From positions 1 to 64,000 of the forward strand of contig JAIQFE010000019.1 of assembly GCA_020073445.1 (NCBI GenBank): a stretch of 64,000 bases of DNA, read 5' to 3'. A program made the translations under genes and the position numbers. The notes below the pieces were generated by a model. That model had not been told where the DNA came from. It ran no database searches and worked only from the letters and a program-made list of their open reading frames with translations. This document shows, piece by piece, positions 16,622 through 25,509 of this stretch. This stretch comes from Terriglobia bacterium (GTDB lineage Bacteria; Acidobacteriota; Terriglobia; Bryobacterales; Bryobacteraceae). Within the stretch, counting starts at the first letter, position 1, and every line of letters begins with the position of its first letter.

Positions 16622-17211
16622 CCGGTACCGACACCGGCGTCGGCAAGACCGTATTGTCGGCGGCGCTGATGCTGCGCTATCCGGAAGCGCGCTACTGGAA
16701 GCCGATCCAAACGGGTCCCGATGATGACACTGCGGAAGCGCGGCGCCTTTCGGGCGGCCAGGTGGTCGACGAAGGTATCCGCTTGCCCGATCCCGTGTCT
16801 CCGCATCTTGCCGCGCAACGTGTGGAGATGAGTATCGATCTGGAGGCGCTGGTGAGGCCGGTGCGCACGACTCCTGTCATTGTGGAAGGCGCTGGCGGGG
16901 TGCTGGTCCCGGTCAACGATTCGCAAACCATGGCCGACCTGATGGTGCTGCTGGGCCTTCCGGTAATCGTCGCGGCGCGAAGCACGCTGGGCACCATCAA
17001 CCATACGCTGCTCACGATAGAAGCGCTGCGTGCTCGCGCGCTGCAGGTGGCCGGTGTCGTTATGATCGGGTACGGTAATGCCGACAATCGAGCGGCGATC
17101 GAACATTATGGGAATGTTGCTGTGATCGCCGAAATGCCGCTATTCGATCCGCTGACTCCGGAATCCCTGCGAGCGTGGGCGCAGACACTTCCGAAAGATC
17201 TACTTGCATGA
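16603..17211 (+). CDS. bioD: Dethiobiotin synthetase
   Basis: BioD closes the ureido ring of dethiobiotin from 7,8-diaminononanoate, CO2 and ATP. The GTG at 16603 gives 202 residues and begins with [12 protein letters not shown], the family's modified P-loop. The P-x-x-x-E-G-A-G-G-V-L-V-P motif (here V-I-V-E-G-A-G-G) and the basic W-K-P-I-Q-T-G stretch are also present. The start lies 19 bp inside bioF and the TGA stop overlaps the bioA ATG. Confidence 0.95.
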   Translation: MRGLFVTGTDTGVGKTVLSAALMLRYPEARYWKPIQTGPDDDTAEARRLSGGQVVDEGIRLPDPVSPHLAAQRVEMSIDLEALVRPVRTTPVIVEGAGGVLVPVNDSQTMADLMVLLGLPVIVAARSTLGTINHTLLTIEALRARALQVAGVVMIGYGNADNRAAIEHYGNVAVIAEMPLFDPLTPESLRAWAQTLPKDLLA

Positions 17212-18452
17212 GTCTGGTGGACCGCGATCGTGCTGTGCTGTGGCATCCGTACACGCAAATGCTTACGGCTCCCGCGCCTTTGCCGATCGCGCGCGCGGAG
17301 GGCGTTTGGCTTTACACCGAAGATGGCCGCCGCATTCTCGATGGCATCTCCTCGTGGTGGGTGAACATTCACGGGCATTCGCACCCCAAGCTCAATGCGG
17401 CGCTGGCCGCGCAGGCGAATGAATTGGAGCATGTGGTCTTCGCGGGCTGCACGCATCGGCCTGCGGTGGAACTGGCCGAGCGGCTCATCGAAATACTTCC
17501 GGCGGGCCTGGCGCGGGTGTTTTATTCCGACAACGGATCGACGACGGTCGAAGTCGCACTGAAACTCGCCCTGCAGTACTGGCGCAATCTCGGGCAGCCG
17601 AACCGCGGCACGTTCATCACGCTTCACAACGCGTATCACGGCGATACCGTGGGAGCGATGTCGGCCAGCGAAGACTCCATCTTCACGCGAGCGTTTTCGC
17701 GGATGACGTTCCCGGTGCAGCGCGTGCGTGGCCTGGAGGACATGGAGAATCGGCTGCGCGACTTGCGCGGTTCGGTCGCCGCGGTGCTGATCGAGCCCAT
17801 GCTGCAAGGCGCGGGCGGCATGATCGTGTGGCCGAAGGATTTCGTGGCGGGAGTCCGCCAGCTGTGCGATGAGCACAAGACGCTGCTGATCGCAGATGAA
17901 GTGCTCACCGGGTTTGGACGCACGGGGAAAATGTTTGCCTGCGAGCACGCGAGGATCACGCCCGACATTATTTGCCTGTCGAAAGGTCTCACCGGTGGAT
18001 ATCTGCCGCTGGGCGTGACCGCGACCACCAGCGCGGTCTACGACGCTTTCCTGAGTGACGATCGCAGCAAGACGTTTTTTCATGGGCATTCCTATACGGC
18101 GAATCCGCTGGCCTGCGCCGTGGGGCTCGCGAGTCTGCGACTCTTTCAGGAGGAGCCGGTCCTCGCCAACGTTGCCAGTCTGGAGCGGCAGCTCCGAGAC
18201 GGATTCGAGCGATTGCGAGCGCTGGGGGACGTTCGCGTGATTGGAGGAGTGGCGGCTGTCGAACTGCTTTCAGATAAGCCCGGTTATCTCGACGGAATCG
18301 GCCCCCGGCTGGCCGCAGCATTCCTGGAACGCGGCCTGCTGCTGCGACCGCTGGGCAACGTGGTTTACTTCATGCCGCCGTATTGCATTACGGAATCCGA
18401 GACGGCGTGGGCGCTCGAACAGATCGCTGCGGTCCTCCATTCATCCCTGTAA
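17208..18452 (+). CDS. bioA: Adenosylmethionine-8-amino-7-oxononanoate aminotransferase
   Basis: BioA transfers the amino group of S-adenosylmethionine to 8-amino-7-oxononanoate, giving 7,8-diaminononanoate; it uses PLP. The ATG at 17208 overlaps the bioD stop (ATGA) and gives 414 residues starting with L-W-H-P-Y-T-Q, the conserved BioA opening. Other motifs are G-I-S-S-W-W-V-N-I-H-G-H, A-Y-H-G-D-T-V-G-A-M-S, L-I-A-D-E-V-L-T-G-F-G-R-T-G, and the PLP-lysine segment C-L-S-K-G-L-T-G-G-Y-L-P. It closes the bioBFDA operon. Genes for pimeloyl precursor synthesis (bioC/bioH) are not in the window. Confidence 0.96.
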   Translation: MSLVDRDRAVLWHPYTQMLTAPAPLPIARAEGVWLYTEDGRRILDGISSWWVNIHGHSHPKLNAALAAQANELEHVVFAGCTHRPAVELAERLIEILPAGLARVFYSDNGSTTVEVALKLALQYWRNLGQPNRGTFITLHNAYHGDTVGAMSASEDSIFTRAFSRMTFPVQRVRGLEDMENRLRDLRGSVAAVLIEPMLQGAGGMIVWPKDFVAGVRQLCDEHKTLLIADEVLTGFGRTGKMFACEHARITPDIICLSKGLTGGYLPLGVTATTSAVYDAFLSDDRSKTFFHGHSYTANPLACAVGLASLRLFQEEPVLANVASLERQLRDGFERLRALGDVRVIGGVAAVELLSDKPGYLDGIGPRLAAAFLERGLLLRPLGNVVYFMPPYCITESETAWALEQIAAVLHSSL

Positions 18453-18525
18453 CACTCTATTAACGTGGCCCGTCGGCTTATGGTAAGATCCACTGTTTGC
18501 GGGTTTTGCACAGGAGAGTGGTCCC

Positions 18526-20622
18526 GTGAAAGTATACGAAACAAATGACATACGAAATGTAGCCTTGATCGGCCACGGACACTCGGGGAAGACTTCCCTG
18601 GTGGCCGGAGCCTTGTTCGCCAGCGGCGCTACCAGCCGGCTGACGCGCGTCGATGAAGGCAACACGATTACCGACTTCGACGAAGAAGAAGTAGCCCGCA
18701 AGCTCACCATCTCGACCGCCATCGCGACTGCCGAGTGGAACAAGAAAAAGATCAACCTGATCGACACGCCGGGTTTCAATACCTTCTTGATCGATACCCA
18801 GGCCGCGCTGGTGGCAGCCGAAGCGGCGCTCGTCGTGGTGGACGGAGTCGCCGGTGTCGAGGTCCAGACCGAAAAGGTCTGGAGCTATGCAGACGAGTTT
18901 ATGCTTCCCCGTGCCATCGTGATCAACAAGCTGGATCGGGAACGCTCTAGCTTCGATCGCACGCTGGAAAATGTCCAGTCCGTCTTTGGCCGCACCGCCA
19001 TTCCGATCCATTTGCCGATCGGTTCCGAGCGCGAATTCAAGGGCATCGTAGATGTTATCCGAATGAAAGCCTACACCTACACGCCGGATGGCGACGGCAA
19101 GGGTAAAGAGAGCGAAATTCCCGCGAACCTGGTCGAGGCCGCCGAGAAAGCTCACGAAGCGTTGATCGAAATGGTGGCCGAAGGGAATGACAAACTGCTG
19201 GAGGAGTTCTTCGATAAGGGTACGCTGCCCACGGATGAGATCATCGAGGGGCTTCGCGACGCAGTGCGCCAGATGCGCATGTACCCGGTCTTATGCGCCT
19301 CGGGGTTGCACAACATCGGGACCGATTTGCTTCTGGATTTCATCCTGGAGGATTTTCCCGCGCCATCCCATCAGCGTCCGTGGAAAGGCACCTTGAACGG
19401 AAAAGAAGTGGAGCGGCCCTTTAAGGACTCCGAACCGGTGTCGGCATTCGTATTCAAAACCGTCGCCGATCCGTTTGCCGGCCGTGTTTCGTATTTCAAG
19501 GTGATCTCCGGCATCGTCAAGAATGACGCGAACCTGGTGCATGTCCGCACCGGCGGCGCCGAGCGGCTGTCGCATATCGGCGTGCTGGCAGGCAAGACCA
19601 TTCAGCCCGTGCCGGAGCTTCACGCGGGCGATATCGGCGCGGTGGCGAAACTCAAGGAAACGCTTACCGGCGATACGCTGGCGGACAAGTCTTCGCAAAT
19701 CGCATACCCGGCGGTGCGGCTGCCCGAGCCGTCCATCGCTTACGCGATCTCGGCTAAGACGCGCAACGACGAAGATCGCATGGGCCACGCGGTGCACAAG
19801 ATTCTGGAAGAGGATCTGGCTCTGCGCTTCTATCGCGATCCGCAGACCAAGGAATTCCTGCTGGCCGGCACCGGTCAGCAGCACGTGGAAGTGATCGTCA
19901 GCCGCCTGAAGAAACGCTACGGCGTGGACGTCGAGCTTCACGCGCCCAAGATTCCGTATCGCGAGACGATTCGCGGGAAGGCCGATGTGCAGGGCCGCCA
20001 CAAGAAGCAGACCGGCGGGCACGGGCAGTTCGGCGATTGCTGGATTCGCGTGGAGCCGCTTCCGCGCGGCGCGAAGTTCTCATTCGAGAATGAGGTGTTC
20101 GGCGGAGCCATCCCCAAGAACTTCATCCCGGCCATTGAGAAAGGCATCGTGGAGGCTGCGGAGAAGGGTTATCTCGCCGGTTTTCCGATGGTCGATTTTC
20201 GCGTGGTGGTGTACGACGGTTCCTATCACGACGTGGATTCTTCGGAAATGTCTTTCAAGCTGGCAGCCCGGAAAGCGTTCCGGGCGGCGATGGAGCAGGC
20301 CAAACCCACGCTGCTTGAGCCGATCATGAACGTTGAAGTGCAGGCGCCGGTCGAGTACGCGGGCGACCTGATGGGCGACATGAACGGCCGCCGCGGGCGC
20401 ATCGCGGGCATGGATACTAAGGGCGGCACGCAAATCATCAAAGCCCAGGTTCCCATGGCTGAAATGCTCAGCTACCAGAACGATCTCACGTCCATGACGC
20501 AGGGACGGGCGTCGTTTTCCATGGAATTCGATCACTATGATTACGTCCCTCAATTGCAGGCCGAAAAAGTGATCGCGGCAGCCAAGGCAGCCAAGGTCGG
20601 CGAAGTGGAAGAAGAAGAGTAG
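18526..20622 (+). CDS. fusA: Elongation factor G-like GTPase (EF-G paralogue)
   Basis: The 698-residue product has the full EF-G architecture: G domain, domain II, and domains III-V with the C-terminal G-R-R-G-R-I-x-G-M segment. Its P-loop reads G-H-G-H-S-G-K-T-S instead of the canonical A-H-x-D-A-G-K-T-T, and the N-terminus starts directly at the beta-strand. Both point to the divergent EF-G-like (EF-G2) subgroup, whose role in translocation is less certain than that of the canonical factor. The I-D-T-P-G and N-K-L-D G-motifs are intact. A GTG start follows aggagag. The gene is not with ribosomal protein genes, supporting the paralogue reading. A palindromic element follows its stop. Confidence 0.88.
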   Translation: MKVYETNDIRNVALIGHGHSGKTSLVAGALFASGATSRLTRVDEGNTITDFDEEEVARKLTISTAIATAEWNKKKINLIDTPGFNTFLIDTQAALVAAEAALVVVDGVAGVEVQTEKVWSYADEFMLPRAIVINKLDRERSSFDRTLENVQSVFGRTAIPIHLPIGSEREFKGIVDVIRMKAYTYTPDGDGKGKESEIPANLVEAAEKAHEALIEMVAEGNDKLLEEFFDKGTLPTDEIIEGLRDAVRQMRMYPVLCASGLHNIGTDLLLDFILEDFPAPSHQRPWKGTLNGKEVERPFKDSEPVSAFVFKTVADPFAGRVSYFKVISGIVKNDANLVHVRTGGAERLSHIGVLAGKTIQPVPELHAGDIGAVAKLKETLTGDTLADKSSQIAYPAVRLPEPSIAYAISAKTRNDEDRMGHAVHKILEEDLALRFYRDPQTKEFLLAGTGQQHVEVIVSRLKKRYGVDVELHAPKIPYRETIRGKADVQGRHKKQTGGHGQFGDCWIRVEPLPRGAKFSFENEVFGGAIPKNFIPAIEKGIVEAAEKGYLAGFPMVDFRVVVYDGSYHDVDSSEMSFKLAARKAFRAAMEQAKPTLLEPIMNVEVQAPVEYAGDLMGDMNGRRGRIAGMDTKGGTQIIKAQVPMAEMLSYQNDLTSMTQGRASFSMEFDHYDYVPQLQAEKVIAAAKAAKVGEVEEEE

Positions 20623-20627
20623 GCAGC

Positions 20628-20726
20628 GCAGAAAAAGGAGGACAGACTACTCTGTCCCCTCCCGTAAACTTCTGACTTTGCGAGCAAGTATGGGAGTGGA
20701 CAGAGCGGTCTGTCCCCTTTTTCTGC
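20628..20726. repeat. REPIN/MITE-like 99-bp palindromic element
   Basis: The outer ends gcagaaaaagg and cctttttctgc are inverted copies. Each half contains its own perfect 7-bp hairpin: ggacaga/tctgtcc at 20640-20657 and again at 20698-20715. The two halves are themselves near-inverted copies of each other. It fills the gap between the EF-G-like and nitroreductase genes. Such two-hairpin units are typical of REP elements mobilised by RAYT transposases; none is present in the window. Confidence 0.8.
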
Positions 20727-20737
20727 CACCATAGAGT

Positions 20738-21331
20738 GTGTTCCAGAAACCTGCTTCCGCCGACCATCCTATCTTTGACCTGCTTGCCCGCCGCTGGAGT
20801 ACGCGGGCGTTCGCCGAGCGTTCCGTGGATCGTGAAAGCCTCGCCAGCCTGTTCGAAGCCGCGCGCTGGGCTCCTTCGAGCGGCAACGGACAGCCGTGGA
20901 GCTATCTTGTCGCGACGAAGGACAACGCCGCCGAACACCAGCGCATGGCGAGTATTCTGACGCCCGGCAACGTGTGGGCGCATAAGGCTCCGGTTCTGGC
21001 GATTTCCGTAGCGACGCTCCATCGCGCCGATAAACCCAACCGCACCGCGCTCCATGATCTCGGCCTGGCGAACGAGAACCTGGTAATTCAGGCTATTTCG
21101 ATGGGACTCGCCGTTCACATGATGGCGGGATTCCACGTGGATATGGCGCGCGAGCTCTTCGATATTCCCGCGAATCACGATCCACATGCGATGATGGCAA
21201 TCGGCTATCCGGGCGATCCGGAATCGCTTCCGGAGGATCTACGCGCGAAGGACCTTGCTCCGCGCCAGCGAAAGCCGATCCGCGAATTCGTGTTCAGCGG
21301 AAAGTTCGGCCAAGCGGCCGGGCTAGAATAA
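20738..21331 (+). CDS. Nitroreductase-family flavoprotein
   Basis: The GTG at 20738 gives 197 residues with the nitroreductase fold. Family signatures are R-R-W-S-T-R-A-F (FMN phosphate binding), E-A-A-R-W-A-P-S-S-G-N-G-Q-P-W, and the later D-L-G-L-A-N-E-N-L-V-I-Q-A-I-S-M-G-L with I-G-Y-P-G near the end. These enzymes reduce nitro-aromatics, quinones or related compounds with NAD(P)H; the natural substrate is unknown. A TTG-started aldo/keto reductase follows 14 bp downstream, so the two redox genes are probably cotranscribed. Confidence 0.88.
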   Translation: MFQKPASADHPIFDLLARRWSTRAFAERSVDRESLASLFEAARWAPSSGNGQPWSYLVATKDNAAEHQRMASILTPGNVWAHKAPVLAISVATLHRADKPNRTALHDLGLANENLVIQAISMGLAVHMMAGFHVDMARELFDIPANHDPHAMMAIGYPGDPESLPEDLRAKDLAPRQRKPIREFVFSGKFGQAAGLE

Positions 21332-21345
21332 TCTCGGAGGACCTT

Positions 21346-22278
21346 TTGGAAAAACGCAAGATTGGCTCGCTGGAGGTTTCCCTCGCCGGCCTTGGATGCA
21401 ACAACTTCGGCTGGCGTATCGACGCCGATGGCACGGCGGCCGTGGTGACTGCCGCGATCGAAGCCGGGATCAACTTTTTTGACACCGCCGATATCTACGG
21501 CGGCGGGCAAAGCGAAGAATACCTGGGACGCGCCCTGAAGGGCCGCCGCGACAAGGTTCTGATCGCCACCAAGTTCGGCATGAAGATGGCCGACGGTAAG
21601 GAAGGCGCCAAGCCGGCGTATATTCGCCAGGCCGCCGAAGACAGCCTGCGCCGCCTGGGGACGGATCATATCGATCTGTATCAGATCCACAAGCCGGACG
21701 CTTCCACGCCTATCGCGGATACGCTGGGTGCGCTGGATGAGTTGGTCAAAGCGGGCAAGGTGCGCGAGATCGGGTGTTCGAATTTCTCGGCCGAACAGCT
21801 GCGCGAGGCGGCCGGCGTTTCCGCGAAGAGCGGTGGCGCGCGTTTTGTCAGCGTGCAAAACAACTACAGCCTGCTGCACCGCGAGCCGGAACCCGAGGTG
21901 CTGCCTGAGTGCGAGCGTCAGGGTATCGCGTTCCTGCCGTATTTCCCGCTCGCCAATGGACTGCTGACGGGAAAGTATCGCCAGGGCCAGCCGTTCCCGA
22001 AATCGAGCCGCGCCGAGGATGGATTCGGCCCGAAGGTTTTCACCGACGAGAATCTTGCGTTGGTCGAACAGCTTCGCGGTTTTGCGGAATTGCGCGGGCA
22101 CACGCTGCTGGAGCTTTCGATGGCGTGGCTGGCGGCGAAAAGCGCGATCGCTTCGATCATCGCGGGAGCCAAGACGCCGGAGCAGGCGAAGGCCAACGCG
22201 TCGTCGGTCGCGTGGCGTCTGACTGAGGCCGATGTGACGGCGATCGATGGGATCTTAACGGCGAAGGCACACGGATAG
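21346..22278 (+). CDS. Aldo/keto reductase
   Basis: The TTG start at 21346 is supported by a close ctcggagg ribosome binding site and gives 310 residues. The (beta/alpha)8 aldo/keto reductase tetrad is recognisable as Asp46 and Tyr51 (F-F-D-T-A-D-x-Y-G), Lys76 (A-T-K-F-G) and His115 (Q-I-H-K-P-D). Later motifs are G-C-S-N-F-S and I-A-G-A-K-T-P-E-Q. It reduces aldehydes or ketones with NADPH; the substrate is not predictable. It follows the nitroreductase gene and precedes cyaY by 18 bp. Confidence 0.92.
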   Translation: MEKRKIGSLEVSLAGLGCNNFGWRIDADGTAAVVTAAIEAGINFFDTADIYGGGQSEEYLGRALKGRRDKVLIATKFGMKMADGKEGAKPAYIRQAAEDSLRRLGTDHIDLYQIHKPDASTPIADTLGALDELVKAGKVREIGCSNFSAEQLREAAGVSAKSGGARFVSVQNNYSLLHREPEPEVLPECERQGIAFLPYFPLANGLLTGKYRQGQPFPKSSRAEDGFGPKVFTDENLALVEQLRGFAELRGHTLLELSMAWLAAKSAIASIIAGAKTPEQAKANASSVAWRLTEADVTAIDGILTAKAHG

Positions 22279-22296
22279 TTTGCACGAATAGTCTAC

Positions 22297-22623
22297 ATGG
22301 ACGAACAGGAATTTAAGATGCGCGCCGAACAGGCGCTGGACGATCTCAACCGCAGGCTGTCCGCAGCCGCCGAGGAACACGAGTTCGAGGTCGATTTCAA
22401 TGCCGGCGCATTGGCTATCGAGTTTGAGAAGCCTCCGGCGAAGTTCGTGGTGAGTCCGAACTCGCCGGTGAGCCAAATCTGGGTTTCGGCGCATTCGAAG
22501 AGTTTCAAGCTGGATTGGGATGCGGCCCGCGGCGCCTTCGTGCTCGCCGGCACTGGGCAGTCGCTCGCTCAGCTAATCGGCGACGCGGTGGGCCAGCAGT
22601 TGGGAGAGAAGGTCACTCTCTAG
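22297..22623 (+). CDS. cyaY: Frataxin-like iron donor protein CyaY
   Basis: This 108-residue protein has the size and fold of bacterial frataxin. The N-terminal acidic helix (E-x-x-F-K-M-R-A-E-Q-A-L-D-D-L) is followed by beta-strands containing F-V-V-S-P-N-S-P-V-S-Q-I-W-V-S-A, the hallmark of the family, and F-K-L-D-W-D. Frataxin binds iron on its acidic ridge and modulates iron-sulfur cluster assembly. It sits four bases ahead of hemW, itself a 4Fe-4S protein, which fits a shared iron/heme context. Confidence 0.88.
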   Translation: MDEQEFKMRAEQALDDLNRRLSAAAEEHEFEVDFNAGALAIEFEKPPAKFVVSPNSPVSQIWVSAHSKSFKLDWDAARGAFVLAGTGQSLAQLIGDAVGQQLGEKVTL

Positions 22624-22627
22624 AGCC

Positions 22628-23689
22628 ATGGCCGGCGTCTACATTTCCTATCCGTTTTGTGCGCAGAAGTGCACGTATTGCAACTTCGCGTCGGGCGTTT
22701 TCCCGGCGGAGCTCGAACCACGGTATCTCGATTCCGTGCGGACCGAACTCAGGAACACCGAGTGGCAGTGGACGCCGGAGACCGTGTATTTAGGCGGGGG
22801 AACGCCGAGTCTGATCGATCCCGAGGCGCTCTCTTCTTTGCTTGGCGAAATTCCAGGCGAGTGGCCCGAGTCGACGATGGAAGCCGCGCCCGGAGGCATC
22901 ACGCCGGAGAAGGCTTTGGCGTGGCGAAGGGCTGGGATCAATCGCGTCAGCCTGGGTGTGCAATCGTTCAACACTCGCGAACTGGCGCGCACCGGCCGCA
23001 AGCACACGGAGGAGATCGTCGAACGCGAGGTCGCGGTGCTTCGCGCCGCGGGGATCGGCAACTTCAATATCGACCTGATCGCTGGACTTCCGGGCCAGAC
23101 GCTCGAAAGCTGGAATCACTCGCTTGATCGGGTGGTGAGTCTGAATGCCCCGCACGTGTCCGTTTACATGCTGGAGGTCGATGAAGATAGCCGGCTCGGG
23201 TCGGAAGTCATGGCTTTGGGCAAGCGCTACGGCGCGCCGGACATTCCTGCCGACGATCTGATTGCCGACTTCTACGAGATCGCGGTGGAGCGGCTGGCGC
23301 GCGCGGGTATCGATCGCTACGAGATTTCGAACTTCGCTCGTCCGGGATTCGAGTCGCGCCATAACCTGAAATACTGGCGGCGCGAGCCGTATTTGGGCTT
23401 CGGGGCCGATGCTCATTCGTTCGACGGCACTTGGCGCTGGCAGAATCCGGAGTCAATCGAGGAGTACCTGCGTGGCTCAAAGCCGGAGCGAACCGTGGCC
23501 GATCCCACCGGTGAACAGTTCTTTCTCGGCCTTCGCCTCTCCAAGGGCATAGAAGGCGACTGGTCTGCTTTCCGACCCGCGATCGAACGTCTGATTCGCG
23601 ATGGCCTGCTGGAATCCGATGAGACAGCGCTGCGGCTGACCGCCCGCGGTGTTCTGCTTTCAAATGAGGTATTCGCCGAATTCGTATGA
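22628..23689 (+). CDS. hemW: Radical-SAM heme chaperone HemW
   Basis: The 353-residue protein begins with Y-I-S-Y-P-F-C-x-x-K-C-x-Y-C-N-F; Cys11, Cys15 and Cys18 bind the radical-SAM 4Fe-4S cluster, and the C-N-F extension separates HemW from Hem[18 protein letters not shown] and [10 protein letters not shown] follow in order. A C-terminal HemN-type helical domain ends the protein. HemW is a heme chaperone/insertase rather than a coproporphyrinogen dehydrogenase. Its stop overlaps the start of the threonine aldolase gene (ATGA). Confidence 0.93.
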   Translation: MAGVYISYPFCAQKCTYCNFASGVFPAELEPRYLDSVRTELRNTEWQWTPETVYLGGGTPSLIDPEALSSLLGEIPGEWPESTMEAAPGGITPEKALAWRRAGINRVSLGVQSFNTRELARTGRKHTEEIVEREVAVLRAAGIGNFNIDLIAGLPGQTLESWNHSLDRVVSLNAPHVSVYMLEVDEDSRLGSEVMALGKRYGAPDIPADDLIADFYEIAVERLARAGIDRYEISNFARPGFESRHNLKYWRREPYLGFGADAHSFDGTWRWQNPESIEEYLRGSKPERTVADPTGEQFFLGLRLSKGIEGDWSAFRPAIERLIRDGLLESDETALRLTARGVLLSNEVFAEFV

Positions 23690-24696
23690 TTGACCTGCGC
23701 AGCGATACTGTCACGAAACCGACCGCCGCGATGCGTCGTGCCATGGCCGAGGCTGAGGTCGGGGACGACGTTTACGGCGAAGATCCTACCGTCCGCAAGC
23801 TTGAGGAGCGCGTGGCCGAGATGCTCGGGAAGCAAGCCTCGCTGTTTCTTCCCTCGGGAACCATGGGCAACACCATCGGCATCAAGCTGCACACGCGGCA
23901 CGGCGAGGAAGTTGTCTGCGATCATCGCGCGCACATCCTGGATTGGGAAATGTCGATGATGGCCTGGTTCTCCGGCTGTCTCGCGCGTCCCGTTCCCACG
24001 GTAGACGGAGTGCTGCGCTGGGCCGATATCGAACCGGTGGTCCGGCCACGCGGGACGGGGTTCCCCGCGCCCACGGCGGCGGCCAATATCGAACATCCGC
24101 ACAACATGGGCGGCGGGACGCTGTTCCCGATTGAAGGGATCGAGGAGATCTGCGATCGTGCGCATGAGCGCGGGTTGAAGGTTCACATGGACGGCGCGCG
24201 CCTGTTCAACGCCGTGGCTGCATCGGGCGTGTCGGCTGCCCGTATCGTGGCGAAAACGGACACCGCCATGTTCTGCCTGTCGAAGGGCCTGGGTGCGCCG
24301 GTCGGGTCGATGCTCGCGGGCGATGCGGCCACGATGGCCGAGGCGCGGCTCTATCGCAAGCGCCTGGGCGGCGGGATGCGGCAGGCCGGGATACTGGCTG
24401 CCGCGGGGCTGGTCGCGCTGGAAGCCTCTCCGAGGCATTTGCCTGAAGACCACAGTAATGCCAGGCTTATGGCGGAACGCATCGGACTGGATCCCGCGAA
24501 GATCCCGACCAATATCGTGATCTTCGATATCGCGAAGACCGGTCTAACGCCGGCGGACTTTCTGGCGCGGCTCAAAGCCGACGGAATTCTGGCAAGCTCG
24601 GTGGGCGGGACCCGCATCCGCTTAGTCACGCACTACGACGTCTCGCGCGCGGACTGCGTGAAGGCCGCGGACGTGATCGCCACGCTACTCGCGTAG
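23686..24696 (+). CDS. ltaE: Low-specificity L-threonine aldolase
   Basis: The enzyme cleaves threonine/allo-threonine to glycine and acetaldehyde with PLP. The 336-residue product starts with [12 protein letters not shown] and contains [11 protein letters not shown], the substrate-side H-x-x-H segment, [14 protein letters not shown], and the PLP lysine Lys200 in [14 protein letters not shown]-x-G-G-G-M-R-Q (here K-R-L-G-G-G-M-R-Q) follows. It overlaps hemW by four bases. Its final 72 bp recur, diverged, at 26299-26370 across a foreign-looking islet. Confidence 0.94.
   Translation: MIDLRSDTVTKPTAAMRRAMAEAEVGDDVYGEDPTVRKLEERVAEMLGKQASLFLPSGTMGNTIGIKLHTRHGEEVVCDHRAHILDWEMSMMAWFSGCLARPVPTVDGVLRWADIEPVVRPRGTGFPAPTAAANIEHPHNMGGGTLFPIEGIEEICDRAHERGLKVHMDGARLFNAVAASGVSAARIVAKTDTAMFCLSKGLGAPVGSMLAGDAATMAEARLYRKRLGGGMRQAGILAAAGLVALEASPRHLPEDHSNARLMAERIGLDPAKIPTNIVIFDIAKTGLTPADFLARLKADGILASSVGGTRIRLVTHYDVSRADCVKAADVIATLLA
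24620..24691 (+). repeat. Direct repeat, copy 1 (3' end of ltaE)
   Basis: The last 72 bp of the threonine aldolase reading frame before its final codons match 26299-26370, with five mismatches, most at silent third positions. Similarity stops abruptly on both sides. The pair encloses about 1.6 kb with two genes. Confidence 0.85.
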
Positions 24697-24900
24697 CGCA
24701 TCGCGCAATCCGTCACGAAATCCATAGAATGAGCGTGTTTTGGGGATAGTGCCCACGTAAGGCAGAAAAGGGCTGTAGAACTTCCTCATATTGTGATAAG
24801 CTATCGCCTTAAACGGCTGGTAAAGATTCGGACGAACAGCCCGTTAAGGGAGCTTGCCAGTCAACGTGAGACGTCCTGCAGGTATGGGGAGGATTGACTT

Positions 24901-25494
24901 ATGGATCCTGCTGAACCTTCTAAGAATGACAAGACGCCTGCGAAGCTATTCGAGAACATCAAGCTCGACTTCAATACGATAAAGATAGTCCTGCTTACGG
25001 CGGCCGTGCTTCTGGTTCTGCTTGCCGCTCCCATGGTGTTTATCCTAAAACACTTCGTCACTTTCGACCAGCTTGACGATTACTTGGGCGTGACCAAGAG
25101 TGTGGGACCCAAGATCCTTCACACAATATTGGAAGACTTTGATTCTGGGTATTCCAAGAACTTTCTATTCGATTCCGATAAGGCCATATCTTCCGCGGAC
25201 ACCGCGCTGCTGTTTCATGCTCTGGCTCATGAGAAGGTAACGATGTCCGTAACTGCGCATGCGATCGGCGCTTTTCCAAAGATTGTTCTGAAGCTTAACA
25301 ATTGCGTTATCGATACACGTGCTGAAGAATTTCATATATTCGAAAGGGAGGTGACCGCGGATCTTGAACGCTGTTCTCCGGATGAGCCCAATCTGCACTC
25401 TTTCAAGATTGACTTTCCGAATGGCGTAGGTAAGAGTACCGTGGAAATTCGCTGCGTCGTCCTAGTGAACAACCGGATTCGTCCACACATATAA
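24901..25494 (+). CDS. Single-pass membrane protein, unknown function
   Basis: The 197-residue product has a charged cytoplasmic N-terminus (~1-26), one strong transmembrane helix (~28-50, I-V-L-L-T-A-A-V-L-L-V-L-L), and a soluble extracytoplasmic part of about 145 residues. That part is beta/alpha mixed, with three cysteines. No family was recognised. The ATG follows a good ribosome binding site (ggggagga). Base composition is visibly lower in G+C than neighbouring genes (28 of 60 bases in 25081-25140). It forms a pair with the next gene inside the islet flanked by ltaE 3'-end repeats. Confidence 0.65.
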   Translation: MDPAEPSKNDKTPAKLFENIKLDFNTIKIVLLTAAVLLVLLAAPMVFILKHFVTFDQLDDYLGVTKSVGPKILHTILEDFDSGYSKNFLFDSDKAISSADTALLFHALAHEKVTMSVTAHAIGAFPKIVLKLNNCVIDTRAEEFHIFEREVTADLERCSPDEPNLHSFKIDFPNGVGKSTVEIRCVVLVNNRIRPHI

Positions 25495-25509
25495 GGGGCC
25501 AGGTAGACC

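Noticed and set aside
22628-23689. Coproporphyrinogen III dehydrogenase HemN
   Set aside because: The start CxxxCxYCNF and length fit HemW rather than HemN, which has a longer N-terminus and a further cysteine.
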